A stretch of DNA of 64,000 nt from Liolophura sinensis (lineage: Eukaryota; Mollusca; Polyplacophora; Chitonida; Chitonidae): positions 5,953,991 through 6,017,990 of the forward strand of contig NC_088297.1 of the NCBI RefSeq assembly GCF_032854445.1, read 5' to 3'. The notes under the pieces are model-generated. The model worked only from the letters and a program-made list of their open reading frames with translations. It was not told where the DNA came from and did no database searches. Positions 1 to 12,310 of this stretch are shown piece by piece (positions within the stretch are counted from its first letter, which is position 1; each line of letters begins with the position of its first letter). The translations under genes were made by a program, and so were the position numbers.

Positions 1-740
1 CTTGGAATAATATTTTTTTGGCTATTTTATTTCAGTCAGTTTCGCATACAATTTTTAAAACTAACAATAATAACAGATTGCATTTCCCTGCGTGCAGAAT
101 TCAACGTTCCCGTAGTTCTCGCGAGTGTTGCAAGTCACGTTAGCGAACCTAACTACGTCAGCGCTTTGAACGTCATCCGAGTTATCAGTCCGCCTCTGAT
201 ACGTTCCTATAAAACTATTTTACAATTCTCATTTAAAAGTCATCGCAAATTCTTATTTCTAGCTGTATTTGTTATTTTTTTTACATCTGATTATATTAAC
301 GCGTTTACAGTTATCAGACGAAGCAGGCGGTGCTCTGCATTTCATAAGATTCGTCCGCCTTATCACTTATGGAGCTTGTCAACGTTTTGGGTGTGAGGGT
401 AAATGTTTATTTTACAGCATGGAACTGTTTATGTCGTTATCACTCTGAGTCATCTGCATAAGGGGAGAACGTGATGAAATACATTTAGACTTGTAAAGGC
501 TACCTTGGTTAACTCTCCCCCGTGTAGGAATGACATCAGGGTGTAAAGTTCAGTAAGAGATTTTCGCGCTCAAAGATAAACACAGACGTCTGGGCCACGT
601 GGGCGGTTAAATAGAACTCGTACATTTTTGAAGACTACATGCATGTCAACGAGCTACATGTATACTTGATTACTCTATTAGACTAAATCATCTCGAGAAA
701 TCTCACTCACGTGAGCACTGGATGTTTACCTAAATCTACC
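1..740. other. Unique DNA, nothing recognised
   Basis: AT-rich sequence with short random open frames only (one of 76 codons at 166-396 has no recognisable motif). It probably lies inside the first coding intron of the Shaw gene, which is transcribed leftwards through this interval. Confidence 0.5.
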
Positions 741-744
741 TTAT

Positions 745-955
745 AAAACTTGTTTAGGTCCGCTGCCACTGCCTAGCCCCTGACCACAGACATCGCCTGT
801 TCGAATCTAGTTCTATGCTAGTTTGGTTGAGGCCTTAAGTCAGGAGGTTTGTCAGATACCGCGTGAAGGGCGGTGGTTTACTCGGGCACTACTGTTTACA
901 TCCGTAAACCTAACCTCTGTCATATAAGTGACAGTTCTGCAGGACCATCACGAGT
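745..955 (+). repeat. tRNA-derived SINE, C-type
   Basis: A GTTCGAATCTAG B-box-like motif (about 797-808) is followed by a body with GGAGGTTTGTCAG, GGGCGGTGGTTTACT and a CTGTCATATAAGTGACAG block. The same order (B box, CTCGCTGGTTT, GGTTTGTCAGGTACC, GGTGGTGGTT) recurs at 63165-63285. The copy is diverged and its 3' tail is not clear. Confidence 0.6.
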
Positions 956-959
956 TCAC

Positions 960-3900
960 AGTGATCCTTGTTCCTATATCTGATGTCGTACGGCACCACG
1001 CAAAATATTACATATAGGTGAAGACGAATAGACGTTAGGTTGCTGAACATATAACGCTTTCACGTTCTGAATCAAGGAAAGACAGCTCATGCACATTTTC
1101 TATACAACGACATATTATCGCAAAAATTTTGGCAATTACTGATTAAAAATGAACAAAACATAATGCACATAAAACAATGGAAACCACACACGGTCAGTAT
1201 AGTTAGTTTTTGTAATATTCAGAGCTTTGCCTTTCTGTCGTGTCGTAATCCAGATTTTCTCACGCCATCGGCGGTTTTGAGGTAAATATTTACGTTTGTT
1301 TTGAAATTAACCTTAAGCCTATTATACTGAACGTTCTTTTTTTCAGTGTTCTCCAATTATATGGAGATGTCTGATTCTCTACAGATAACTTTTTGTTCGT
1401 TCTACTGTAAGAAAACAAGTGGTCTTCGAACTAACATCAGACCGTGACTTCCACCCATAGCACCAAATGGCACAAAAAACATCGAAACAGACTGAAGCAT
1501 TAGGATGATAACAGCGGCTGCAAATGTGTGTTTTATGTCGGCAGCTGTCTCTCCAAGCAACTGACGTTCACTTAATACCTGTTGTTGAGTCGTCAGTTGC
1601 CTCAGGAGTAGGAATTGGGGGGAGAGAGAGGGCACTCTGGGATAGGACCCACCTGGAGTCGGGCCATCAGGGGCTGCGTAAGGTTGCAACGTGAGCCGGG
1701 GAAGTAACAACGTGTTTACGTCGTATGATCCAGTATCTACCTATGTAGACCTAAAATACTAAAACTAAACTACAAACTGCGTATTGTCCTTTCCTCGTTC
1801 TTCAACTGTAAATCAAGATGTGTAATTAAAGCACTCATTCCATGAAGTTTCATCGTTTGTAAACAGGGTTATATATTTTTCTGTGGTTTTAAACATAACT
1901 AAAGTGAATATATAACATACACCGTCAACGTCATCAAAGTCTAATTGTTTTAAACGGGTTTAAATATATTTTTAATTTTCCCAAAGTCGACCTAAAGTAG
2001 CAAAAGCACAGTCACAGTTTCATATTTTTAACAGTTTATATTTTCACTTTTCTCAGTACAGACCCAGTTCACACTGTTACTGATTCATCGTTTTTCAACT
2101 CCGTCATATGTTTCCTTTTCTTTCAATTACAGACTTAAATTAATTACCAAGAACACAGTGTAACAGTTTCCTAGTTTTTCAACGAGATGTATTTCTTTTT
2201 CAATACAGGCCTAGCTAACCAATGATTGTACACTGTCAACGTTTCGTCGTTTTTAAGAGTTGTTTACTTTTCTTTCCTTCATCTGGCATTCCATACATCC
2301 ATGTAAAGTACAGACACGGTGAGAGGAGACAAAAAAGAAAAGTTCGTGCGGAATTCAGCAATTAGGTAGCCACAGGGTTCCGAAACCTTTGGGTGGACCG
2401 CAGAACTCGATATTCTCCGGCCAAAGGTCCTGATCCCGAACAGCTGCCAGGTAACCGTTCAGCAAATAGTACACCGATAGTCTCTAACCCCCTTCCAATC
2501 AACCACGCACACACGATCGGAGCTCAGGGGGCAAGTGCCAATCTTGTAGGTTATTTTACGGGTTTTCTCAAGCGCCCGCGTCAAGCCACTCTATCTGGAC
2601 TAACAGCTTAATTCACGAGACCTCGTACAGTAGCAGATGTCTGGTTCTGATGACTTGACATGCGTCTAACTATGTCCGATCTTTTCCAAAGATGGCATCT
2701 GGGAATGAGGTAAGCAAACACTCGCCAGCATTAAAGCCATCCGGCCATTGGGAATGACAAGACCCTTCAGCACAAGAAGGGATCAATTGAGCTGTAAAAC
2801 AAATCCACTCCAAGGGACCTTCCATCCGAGGCATTTTAAGGTAAATGTTGCCTTCCGTCGAGAGAAAACTATGTGGTTAACAACGGTTCTTGGGCGACGT
2901 AAGCAGGAAAAGGTGGGTGAAAAACGGAAGAAAATCGATGGCTGTCAAGTTCTTAAAGCGATTTCTGATCTGTGTGTTGGCACCTAATATCACATGTACG
3001 TGTACAGAATTAGCAGTACAACTGTGGTACTCTTCAACACTGGGTACGTATTCCATGCAACAATGGTACATTGTATGCTTAAGATGTTCCAGAAATATGG
3101 CTGGTACAACAGTTAGGCCATCTGAGCTAATTAAAATGCAAATTAATGAAAGTAAAGATTTTGAAATGCCCAAATGGCGCATGCGTGAATCACAGTCATC
3201 TCGCAGCAAAACTTTTCAATAGTTTCAAAGACTGATGGCATCTCATCCTTAAGCTGCTGGGGATCAAAATGATACAATACTAAGTCTCCTGCACTTCAAC
3301 GCTATTCGAAAGTTGACCAGAAAGTCGGCCTTAGTTGTAGTAACTATTTCTTTTCCCCTCTGGTTCAGTAGGTTAGGGCATGACACTAACAAGTCTAGCG
3401 ACACATTACTTAGCTTCGTCAGTCGACTTGATCGATTCACTGATTGATAGGTTGATGATGTTTTTCCTCGCATTAACCACAACCATTTGGGCTGACGGCT
3501 GACATATGAATGTCTGTTTTGAAGCTTAATTTCACCTCTCTGATCAGGAATCCTGGACTGTTAGATACAGAGGTACGAGTCGACCGTTAATATCAAAGAC
3601 ACCTGCCAATGCTTCGTGTCACGTGACAAGCCTGGCGCTAGCTATACAAATCACGTCCACGTTGTGTGAGCCCCCTGGTGAACTTCTCATTCGAAATAGT
3701 TCTTAGAAATTATATCTTTGTTGTCTTTTTAATCTTTTCTTGTGTGTCATTCACCACGTTATGGCTGAAATACTGCCAATCTACCGTTAAACGCTAATCT
3801 GTCGTTCATGCTCTGTGTTTGATGGGAATCATCAGTGGAAAAGATCAAGTTTTCTATCAGAAGTAAGCTTTTGAATGTATCCATAACTAGACAGGCGGAT

Positions 3901-4689
3901 CACCAAAATATCTGACCCGATGGATATCTGTATGTGAAAGTGACTACATTGCCGCCTTTTTGACATCATCCTGACCCAGAGCGTCTCCGCATCAGCTTTT
4001 ATGACCATATTAACGAAGTTGAACTCTTTTTTTTATCACACATTAAAGCAATTCCATATCTTTGGTGTATAGAACAGGGTTATTGTATGTGGACAAGTTC
4101 GACAGATCTCTAACCAAAGCCCTTGACATTCGACCCCTGGCTGATGACCTTTCACCTTTGCTCGATGACTTTAGATACGTATGAATATCAATAACTTAGG
4201 CGTCAGCTTTGAAAGACTCAGCTTCCTTGCCACACCCAGTTTCCCTGGATGTTACATGTCACCACTTGACATCACCGACATCACACTTTCATCAGTAATC
4301 ACGACCTTTGACCTTTGCAATGGCACCTGATCTTGTCAGCTCACGTCTGGTTCCCAACTTGTTTCCAAGATCAGTGACTAGTTTTGTTCAGGACGTGACA
4401 AATGCCCTGGAAAGCGAACATCACCAAGACGAAGCAGAATAAGACCATGAAATACGCAAATTAAAAAAACTAAACTAAAAACAAAAAGAAAAGAAGGAAA
4501 CAAACAATAAACAAGAGAGAAAAAAACAATTCGACAAAAGTCCGCGGTTAACCTACAGATGATAATATTTTTTGCAGCTTAAAATCAACAAAATCGATCC
4601 CCTATCCAAACCAAGACGTTAGATCACTAAAATAAAATAGGTTAATACGACAAAGATGGTGACTATTATCTCAAATATATATGATACAT
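960..4689. other. Unique DNA, nothing recognised
   Basis: No supported gene. A phrase resembling a tiny exon (AAAGATGGCATCTGGGAATG followed by AGGTAAGC, about 2687-2712) was noticed but is too short to support. Open frames of about 110 codons at 2877-3222 overlap on both strands and have no recognisable domain. The AT-rich stretch near 4440-4690 leads into the array that follows. Confidence 0.5.
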
Positions 4690-5965
4690 GAATAAATATG
4701 TAATTATTCTGTTCACTAAAACACGGCAGGTTAAAGACTGGTGTGTACCTTCTCAAATATTTGATACCTGAACAAAGATGTAATTAAACTGTTGGTTAAA
4801 ACACAACAGACTAATAGAAAAAACTGGTGTGTGCCTTCTCAAATATTTGATACCTGAACAAAGATGTAATTGCACTGTTGGTTAAAACACAACAGGCCAT
4901 TACAAAAAACTGGCGTGTACCTTCTCAAATATTTGATACCTGAGCATAGATATAATTACACTGTAGGTTAAAACACAACAGACTAATACAAAAAACTGGT
5001 GTTTACCTTCTCAAATACTAATACCTGAGCAAAGATGTAATTACAAAGTTGGTTAAAACACAACAGGCTATTACAAAAAACTGGTGTGTGCCTTCTCAAA
5101 TTTTTGATACCTGAGCAAAGATGTAATTGCACTGTTGGTTAAAACACAACAGGCTACAAAAAACTGGTGAGTACCTTCTCAAATATTTGATACCTGAGCA
5201 AAGATGTAACTACACTGTTGGTTAAAACACAACAGACTAATGCAAAAAACTGGTGTGTGCCTTCTCAAATACTGATACCTGAGCAAAGATGTAACTACAC
5301 TGTTGGTTAAAACACAACAGGCTAATAGAAAAAACTGGTGTGTGCCTTCTCAAATTTTTGATATCTGAACAAAGATGTAATTGCACTGCTGGTTAAAACA
5401 CAACAGGCTAAAACAAAAACTGGTGTGTACCTTCTCAAATATTTGATACCTGGGTAAAGATGTAATTGCACTGTTGGTTAAAACACAACAGGCTAATACA
5501 AAAAACTGGTGTGTACCTTCTCAAATATTTGATACCTGGGTAAAGATGTAATTACAAAGTTGGTTAAAAGACAACAGGCTAATACAAAAAACTGGTGTGT
5601 ACCTTCTCAGATATTTGATGCCCGAGCAAAGATGTAATTACACTGTTGATTAAAACACGACAGGCTAATACAAAAAACCGGTGTGCACCGTCTCAAATAT
5701 TTGTTAGCTGGGCAAAGATGTAATTACACTGTTGGTTGAAAGACAAAGGCGTAAGACAAAACACTGGTGTGTACCGTCTCAAATATTTGTTAGCTGGGCA
5801 AAGATGTAATTACACTGTTGGTTGAAAGACAAAGGGGTAAGACAAAAAACTGGTGTGTACCGTCTCAAATATTTGTTAGCTGGGCAAAGATGTAATTACA
5901 CTGTTGGTTGAAAGACAAAGGGGTAAGACAAAAAACTGGTGTGTACCTTCTCAAATATTTGATAC
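4690..5965 (+). repeat. Tandem array, about 86-bp unit, about 15 copies
   Basis: The unit runs ACTGGTGTGTACCTTCTCAA, ATATTTGATACCTGAGCAAA, GATGTAATTACACTGTTGGT, then TAAAACACAACAGGCTAATA and an A-rich joint. Spacing of the AAGATGTAA phrase gives 82-86 bp. The first unit is degenerate. The last three full units (about 5680-5935) share private variants (TTGTTAGCTGGGC, GAAAGACAAAGG), which indicates recent local amplification at the right end. Confidence 0.92.
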
Positions 5966-7363
5966 CTGGACACAGGCGGAAATGGTCAAATATTGTTGAC
6001 TCCCAAAAAGAAACTTTTCGACATAATGGAAGAGGACCCTGGCTGTGAGAACTGTCTCCAGACTCTTTGCAAATCACAACCGGAAGCCTTTATCTTAATC
6101 GATCGCATTAATCCAGTCATCGATATTTAGATCGATACGCAGTTCAGCAGAGCGTTCACTTGACGGGTTCAGCTAAATCTGCTAGACTGACTGACATCTG
6201 AAACAGTTTAAGGTGCAAAATGGCTGCACAACAGCCCTGGTTCTAATGAATACAAACAAACATTGAAAATAAATTGAAACTGGTTAGTTTTTACTTTTTT
6301 GTCTAAAAGACGACAGATTTTAAAAAAAATCATAATCCAACGCTGTTTGATAAAAATTATTCACACAAAATATCCAATATCCACTGTGAATCTTTTGAAT
6401 AATGAAGATCTGTTGAACAGTAAATCTTTCTCAGCGCATATGTATTCCAAATCCTATCATAACATCAACAAGAGCTCTATTGTGTTTGATTAAGATGCTA
6501 AAAGTGTCTGCAGTTTCAGAGCAATTCTAAAAGCAACATCAATATTATGGCTAGCAGGTTCTTTTCCGAGACATAGATTCGATCTTGTTTTCAAATGAGT
6601 AATCGAATTTCAAAACAGCACTGAAGGTTTCACGTGAAATACCGCTAATCGAAATGGGAGTGAGTGATTCACGCACTCATAATGACGTCAGCAGTGTATC
6701 TCCTGACAGGCGAGATGTGACTTCGAATGTGTGAGGGAAAGGAAAGAAAATTCGGCTTCGGAATTCGATATTTGGTTAAATGAGGAGTTTGAAATGTAAA
6801 CGGCTCTTAAGGAGGCACTGTGCAGGGTGGAAGATGTCTTCAGCGAGCCCTCAGAGATGTTGGGACCTTGAACGATAGCAGCTTTTAATACACCGCTCAT
6901 AGCGATGGGCTTGCTCAAGTTTCACCCATTTTAGAGTTGTTTCTTTTCACAGTGAAGCAGATCTGTATGACCTATCTATAAATACCTATATCTTGTGCCA
7001 TCGAGCTATATATATATATATAGCCGGGAACTAACGGGTGATCACGAAAAAATGGAAGTTATCCTACAGCACATATGAACACTTGGCACACTAACCAAGT
7101 GGTCTAAAATCTGACACTTATTTTTACATCAATAACTCCAACCAATAAACTTGCGTGTTCGAAAACAGGTCTTTAGGCCATGCAAGAAACTAATGTCGGC
7201 CCTAGTCCGTTTTTTTTCCAGCCCAACTGTACTTCAGGCATAGTACTATATGGGCTATATAAGTTGATACCTATTACGCGAACTGGAATAAAACCTTAAC
7301 TGAGGTCATATGTGATATTGGCCGTTTGTCAATATCACACTTTCGTCGCTGCTCCGGTCCCAC
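5966..7363. other. Unique DNA with a short TA palindrome
   Basis: No supported gene. A self-complementary GCTATATATATATATATAGC block lies near 7005-7024. The remaining short open frames show no domains. Confidence 0.5.
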
Positions 7364-7375
7364 CCCATTTAATTG

Positions 7376-7546
7376 ACCGGCCCGGATAGCACATTTGGTA
7401 GAGCGTCCGCTTCGGGACCGGTAGATCCAGGATCAATCCTTGGTCGAGTCACACCTAAGACTTTAAAAAGTCCCTAATGATTCCTTCGTCGTCATACGAC
7501 TGAAAAATTGTTGAGTACGACGTTAAACCCCAAGCACTCACTCACT
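7376..7546 (+). repeat. tRNA-derived SINE, B-type, complete, with target-site duplication
   Basis: The head contains an A-box-like TAGCACATTTGGTAGAGC and a B-box-like GGATCAATCC (about 7430). The 3' domain is CGTCGTCATACGACTG, AAAAATTGTTGAGTACGACG, TTAAACCCCAAGCACTCACT. The element is bracketed by a perfect 12-bp direct repeat CCCATTTAATTG at 7364-7375 and 7547-7558, the footprint of LINE-assisted insertion. It is short because the middle segment present in the other B copies is missing. Confidence 0.88.
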
Positions 7547-7558
7547 CCCATTTAATTG

Positions 7559-10029
7559 CTTTTGAGAAAACTTACCCAATTTAAGAGGGGCTCTGAAAGA
7601 ACTGTCAACGGGGTTGCTCTGCCGTATTTGTGAAACAAACAGTGCACACTAAACTTGTCGGCAGTTTCGTCATTTAACGTAAATAGAAGCAGTTCAGAAG
7701 TTCAAAATATATCCCTAGTGATTCAATGTGATCTGCTCTCTGGTAAGACATTTGTGATCTTATAAGGAAACTTTTTCGAAAATTGGTTAACAACGCTTTT
7801 TTGAGTGTGACGGAACACAGTCAATGTTTTTCGGTCTAAACACATCATTTTTGTGGAGTTTGGGGAAAATTATAGGTCAATATCGCTGATAGTCGAAAAT
7901 GGTGTGTTAATTTTGTCATTTTTTAAGCCAACCGTAAAACCTGGAAGCCTGCCTTTTCATCTACTTTCGGCTACAGCTGCCGTAAACAACGTTAATGTGC
8001 TAAGGAGCGTACCTTACCGAAACAAATCGCTTTTGGAGAAGGTCGTTAATCAAGAACATTAGCACGTGCTTAAACCCGCCATTTTTCCTACGTTAGGGAA
8101 AAAAATGACCGGAAGCAGATATGTGGCCATGTGCGCATGCTCATTTCGACGTGATTTACTAGGGCGTTGCTTCGTCAAGGCTTTAGAGGGCCTTCCCGGA
8201 GGTCTGTTGACGATAAAGCTTAAACAGACGATAATAAATGTTTTCCTCATAAATGTCAAGATACCTGGGGTAGGTCTGTTAATGAAGCTGTCTTAAGAAT
8301 GCAGGTAAAATGCAGAGAATCTCCAAGACGCCGCACTTGGTTAAAATTCTCATCGAACTGGGAAACTTTAGGGAACGTTAATTAGAGTCGTTCTGGACTC
8401 AAAATTAGATGCTAACCGATGTGGCTGCTACTGCATTCTTCACGCTACGCTGGTGGTGAAAGATTTTATGCCGCTAAGAAAGTATGCAGGCTGACTTGTA
8501 AGTCAAGCTAAAAGATCACGAAGTAACCTTAGACTTACGTGTAAGTAGGACATAGTCTCTAAAATTGTGACCTACCTCAGGAAATTTTTTTTTGGAAAAA
8601 TCTTTAGCTTTGTCTTAAACTGATGGCAGCATAGAAAACAATCTTTAAAATTGTCTCCAAAAATTGTCTCTAAAATTGTGACGTGTCTTAGGAGATTTTT
8701 TTAAAAAAATCTTTACTGTTGAATTAAACAACATTGAAATAGCGTTTTAAATTTATTATTATTATTATTATTATTATAGTAATATTATTCCCATCCCAAG
8801 TGGCTGTAATTACTTTCGTTTAACTTAAGCTGTTGTTACCGTGGTTTTTACTTCATCGTTTATGACATGTTTCCGGCTAAAGTCCCTCTCCCCTCTCCCC
8901 ACCTCCCAGCTGATGGCAGGTTAACGTGACTATGACGTACATCATTCCGGATTACATGCAGGGGATTTGATGTAGCGTGAGAGGGCGCGCCAAAACGGCC
9001 GTGATGCGGTCAATGTCTTGTCTCCAGAGAACAGCATCGATCACACAGCGCTAACAGCGGCCTACGGTTACTAAGAAGCCGTTATTACGCATTCGTGTAG
9101 TTTGCAGTCAGTTTACTCAAGCGTCAGTTCTCTTTTTCCCGCCTCCCTTTCTCCTTCATCTAAACAGTTTCTGCTTCGGAATACAACAAAGATCAAACGT
9201 TCAGCTCTGTAGATCCAGTGAATATATTCGAGCCGCGTAAGGTTTAATACTGTGAATCTTAACTATGTCTTTCAACAAATCGGATTACAACTGCAGTGTT
9301 GGTGACGCGGCCTCTTTGGATAGAGGCATAGAAACAAAGATCATCTGAATACATGATCACGTGACACGCAGATAAAAAGCCGGAAACCTTTCCAGAACAT
9401 CACATTATCTCAACTGTCGGGGTTTCCGAATACTATATGGTTGCAGCGAGGCTCCTGTCAAAAAGGGTATCCATGCAGAGCAAATAGTGTCTCATGGTCG
9501 ATTCAGTCACGTGACTTCGTCATGAGACTACGATATCGATTGTCGCTATGGTAACAGACGTATTTTAGAAAATGCATAACGCGAAAGGGTTTACTGATTT
9601 TAATGGGGGTGAAGGCGAGTTTAGAGTCGTCTATAGCCAGTGTACGGCAGAACGTAACGGAAACTCCTTAAATAATAAAACAAATAATGCAGACATAACA
9701 GTGTCTCAGTGTGTAAAACAAATACCGATATAAGTATCTAATTGGTCGACTAATTCACCACTTGCTGCCAGGCTTTGTGCTAATGCGGTTTTGTGCTGGG
9801 TCAGTTGATAGAGTGCCCTGTCGTTGTCATATATTTCTTTGTTCTCTGATGAATTCTCATTTCTATAAAAATGTATGAATCTTGTATCAGACCATTGTTT
9901 CATTACGACATAATATACATCGCTTTGAGTTCCCTCTACTCCGTTGATTAGACTTACAACAATTTCAGACTGCGTGTTTGGAATGACATTGTCCGGTGCA
10001 CGTCCACCATAAAGTTATCCTGAATTATT
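7559..10029. other. Unique DNA with one ATT microsatellite
   Basis: No supported gene. A run of ATT triplets lies at about 8752-8778. Two short overlapping open frames at 8059-8296 on opposite strands are unremarkable. The block at 8940-9130 is richer in GC and CpG (for example GGGCGCGCC) but has no coding signature. Confidence 0.5.
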
Positions 10030-10163
10030 CATTTATTTATTTATTTATTTATGTATTTGATTGATGTTTTACGCCGTACTCAAGAATATTTCACTTATAC
10101 GACAGCGGCCATCATTATGATGGTGGAAATTCCACGACCATTTGCAGGTTGGTACCAGACCTT
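10030..10163 (-). repeat. SINE A-type fragment, 3' part
   Basis: Read on the minus strand this is the A-type 3' body and tail: a shortened GGAAACC region, GCGGCC, TCGTATAAGTGAAATATTCT, TGAGTACGGCGTAAAACATC and an (AAAT)n tail on the left. An internal segment is missing compared with the neighbouring copy. Confidence 0.85.
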
Positions 10164-10169
10164 AACATG

Positions 10170-10330
10170 CTTGATTGGCGTTTTACGCTGTACTCAAGAA
10201 TATTTCACTTATACGACGGCGGCCAGCATTATGATGTGAGGAAACCGGGTAAAGCCCGGGGGAAACCCAGGACCATCCGCAGGTTGCTGGAAGACCTTCC
10301 CACGTACAGCCGGAGAGGAAGCCAGCATGA
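10170..10330 (-). repeat. SINE A-type, longer partial copy
   Basis: Directly follows the preceding fragment in the same orientation. It retains CATGCTGGCTTCCTCTCCGG, the CCCGGGCTTTACCCGG block, GGCCGCCGTCGTATAAGTGA and the GTAAAACGCC tail core, but not an (AAAT)n tail. The tRNA-related head is missing. Its translation gives the 118-codon open frame at 10149-10505, which should not be taken for a gene. Confidence 0.88.
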
Positions 10331-10767
10331 GATATCTTACTGTCAGCACACTGGCAAAGGGTTTATTTGTTTAATGCTTGCAGACGGTCATAGGCTTATT
10401 CAACAAAAACCAAAACTTGCCCACAATTATCCGATAGTGGTCGATATTAATTCGCCAGTCATACATGTTTACTACACATCCGACACTATGTTCTGTTTCT
10501 TTTAGCCAGTCGCCTACAGTTAGCTGTCTGTAAAATCAGTCATACTCGCTACCAAGATTACGTGTCGTTACTGACACGTAACGACACAAGTTCTATACAT
10601 TTATATGTTGACAGTTCATATTCTTGCAAAGAAAATGAAGTTAGAACACTTTTTCTAATTCATAATGTTAAACTCATTGCCCTGGGTAACGTCATAATTA
10701 TTCAAAAGTCGATAAAGTATAAAGTATAGATAAACTGCATTTTCTTCAGTAATAATAGTTATAAGTA
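10331..10767. other. Unique spacer between oppositely oriented SINEs
   Basis: No gene seen. It contains a short self-complementary phrase TACGTGTCGTTACTGACACG (about 10559-10578). Confidence 0.45.
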
Positions 10768-11000
10768 ATAATGACCCAGGAGCCTCTTCGCAATACGGTC
10801 GCTGTGAGTTCAAGTCCAGCTCATGCTGGCTTCCTCTCCGGCCGTACGTGGGAAGGTCTGTAAGCAACCTTCGGATGGTCGTGGGTTTCCCCAGGGCTCT
10901 GCCCGCTTTCCTCCCACCATAATGCTGGCCGCCGTCGTATAAGTGAAATATTCTTGAGTACGGCGTAAAACACTAATCAAATAAAAAAATAAATAAATAT
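10768..11000 (+). repeat. SINE A-type, near complete, missing the start of the head
   Basis: Begins inside the tRNA-related region (AATGACCCAGGAGCCTC), has the B-box-like GAGTTCAAGTCCAGC, the conserved body (CTTCCTCTCCGGCCGTACG, GGGCTCTGCCCG), GCCGCCGTCGTATAAGTGAA, TTCTTGAGTACGGCGTAAAA, and an A-rich tail of AAAT units. Confidence 0.93.
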
Positions 11001-11934
11001 AATTAGGATGTCCAACATACCAGTGTGTAGAGGTTGTGTTGTTACGTGTCACTGATTAAAGATAATTTTGGTAGGGAGTATGGCTGATTTTATTGATAAC
11101 CGAATATATGAGGACGGGTAAAAGAAACAGGCAACAGTACAAGTTACAATAGCCACAAGCTGTAGATATCGCAAATCTGACAATGCCAGTCCCATACTCA
11201 TTCATAACACTATAACGTTACCGGTTTATCCTTTATAGCCGGGACAGTGTTTTATATAAATCGGTTTTAAAACCATATAACATTACCAGTTTGACAATTA
11301 TGGCATGGGAATTACATTTGTAAATGAGTCACAACGTTTCCTATGGAGATAATGATAGTCTTACGTGACCCGTGAACGTTATTTGAAAGTAAGTCGTAGT
11401 CCGGAAAGTATAAGGTTACAAACTTTAAAATCACAGTTAGAAAAATACACCCCAATTATAACATCGTATTTACAACGTTAGTAAAACTACGACGTTAATA
11501 AAACTACGATATAACTAAAAAAAAAAAAACACGAATTTGCAAAAACTACGGATTTTCTAGAACTACAACGTTACTAACTGAATATCCACTGGCAGTAACC
11601 TACATCGTCATTAACAAGTAAGTTAAAGAACTACAACCAATTTCGTAACCAGAGTCTTACAACGTGGTAATTGACGAGAATTGGTCACAAAAGAAAAATA
11701 ACGTAGATAATTACTGATTTTAAAACTTAAACTTTCTATGGTCCCAATCTTAGAAAAGCAGCGGTATAGATCCAGTTATAGTTCAAGAAGTTTATAGAAA
11801 AAAATCCATGTCTACAGCTGACTAAAACGTCACTGGCTATGGATAAAACTCCAACTGTACTGATTAGCCCCAAGTGTTAAAACTCCAACACTCATAATCT
11901 CAAAATTTCAACGGTATCACCTAAAATGCAGACT
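11001..11934. other. Unique AT-rich DNA
   Basis: No gene. ACTACGACGTTA-like phrases recur loosely between 11470 and 11640 and may be the remains of an old array; this is not firm. Confidence 0.4.
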
Positions 11935-12070
11935 ACAGCATGAAGAATAAAAGCAGTGATGACAGTTTGATAGTTGGCAAATGGTCAAACGTAAAGGATG
12001 AAGGCCGACCCCAACCAATTAGCGCAGGGTTTTATTCTGACTGTTCATGAAACACGTTCATGGCTGAAAG
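11935..12070 (-). repeat. Rep-1 unclassified interspersed repeat, partial
   Basis: Shows the Rep-1 order on the strand as given: AAAAGCAGTGATGACAGT, TAGTTGGCAAATGGTCA, AGGCCG, GGGTTTTATTCTGACTGTTC. It is one of about ten copies in this window. It carries a small internal replacement compared with the copies at 41.4 and 61.5 kb. Confidence 0.7.
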
Positions 12071-12089
12071 CTAACAGGCTATCCTCTAA

Positions 12090-12310
12090 TATGTCTGAAT
12101 ATATCTGAGAATTGCCACAATATAGCCATTGCCTAAGATCAGCAACCTTGCGCGGTAAAAGTGGAAACTAACATTTATCCACCAGACAGTCATTGCCTGA
12201 AAACCGCAACGTTACGCGCTAAAAGTGAAAACTAACACTTATGCACTAGACAATCATTGGCTGAAAACAGCAACCTTACGCCCCGAAAGTAAAAATTAAC
12301 ACTTATACAC
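12090..12310 (+). repeat. Degenerate tandem repeat, about 62-bp unit, 3 copies
   Basis: Three imperfect units with the order CCATTGCCTAAGATCAGCAA, CCTTGCGCGGTAAAAGTGGA, AACTAACATTTATCCACCAG. This small array runs straight into the 34-bp array and shares its CATTGCCTGAA phrase, so the second array may have grown from it. Confidence 0.75.

Noticed and set aside
2687-2712. Tiny exon with ATG and GTAAGC donor
   Set aside because: Eighteen coding bases with no partner exon; such a pattern is common by chance.
10149-10505. 118-codon frame as a gene
   Set aside because: It is a translation of A-type SINE sequence (LYDGGQHYDVRKPGK and similar), a common misannotation in mollusc genomes.
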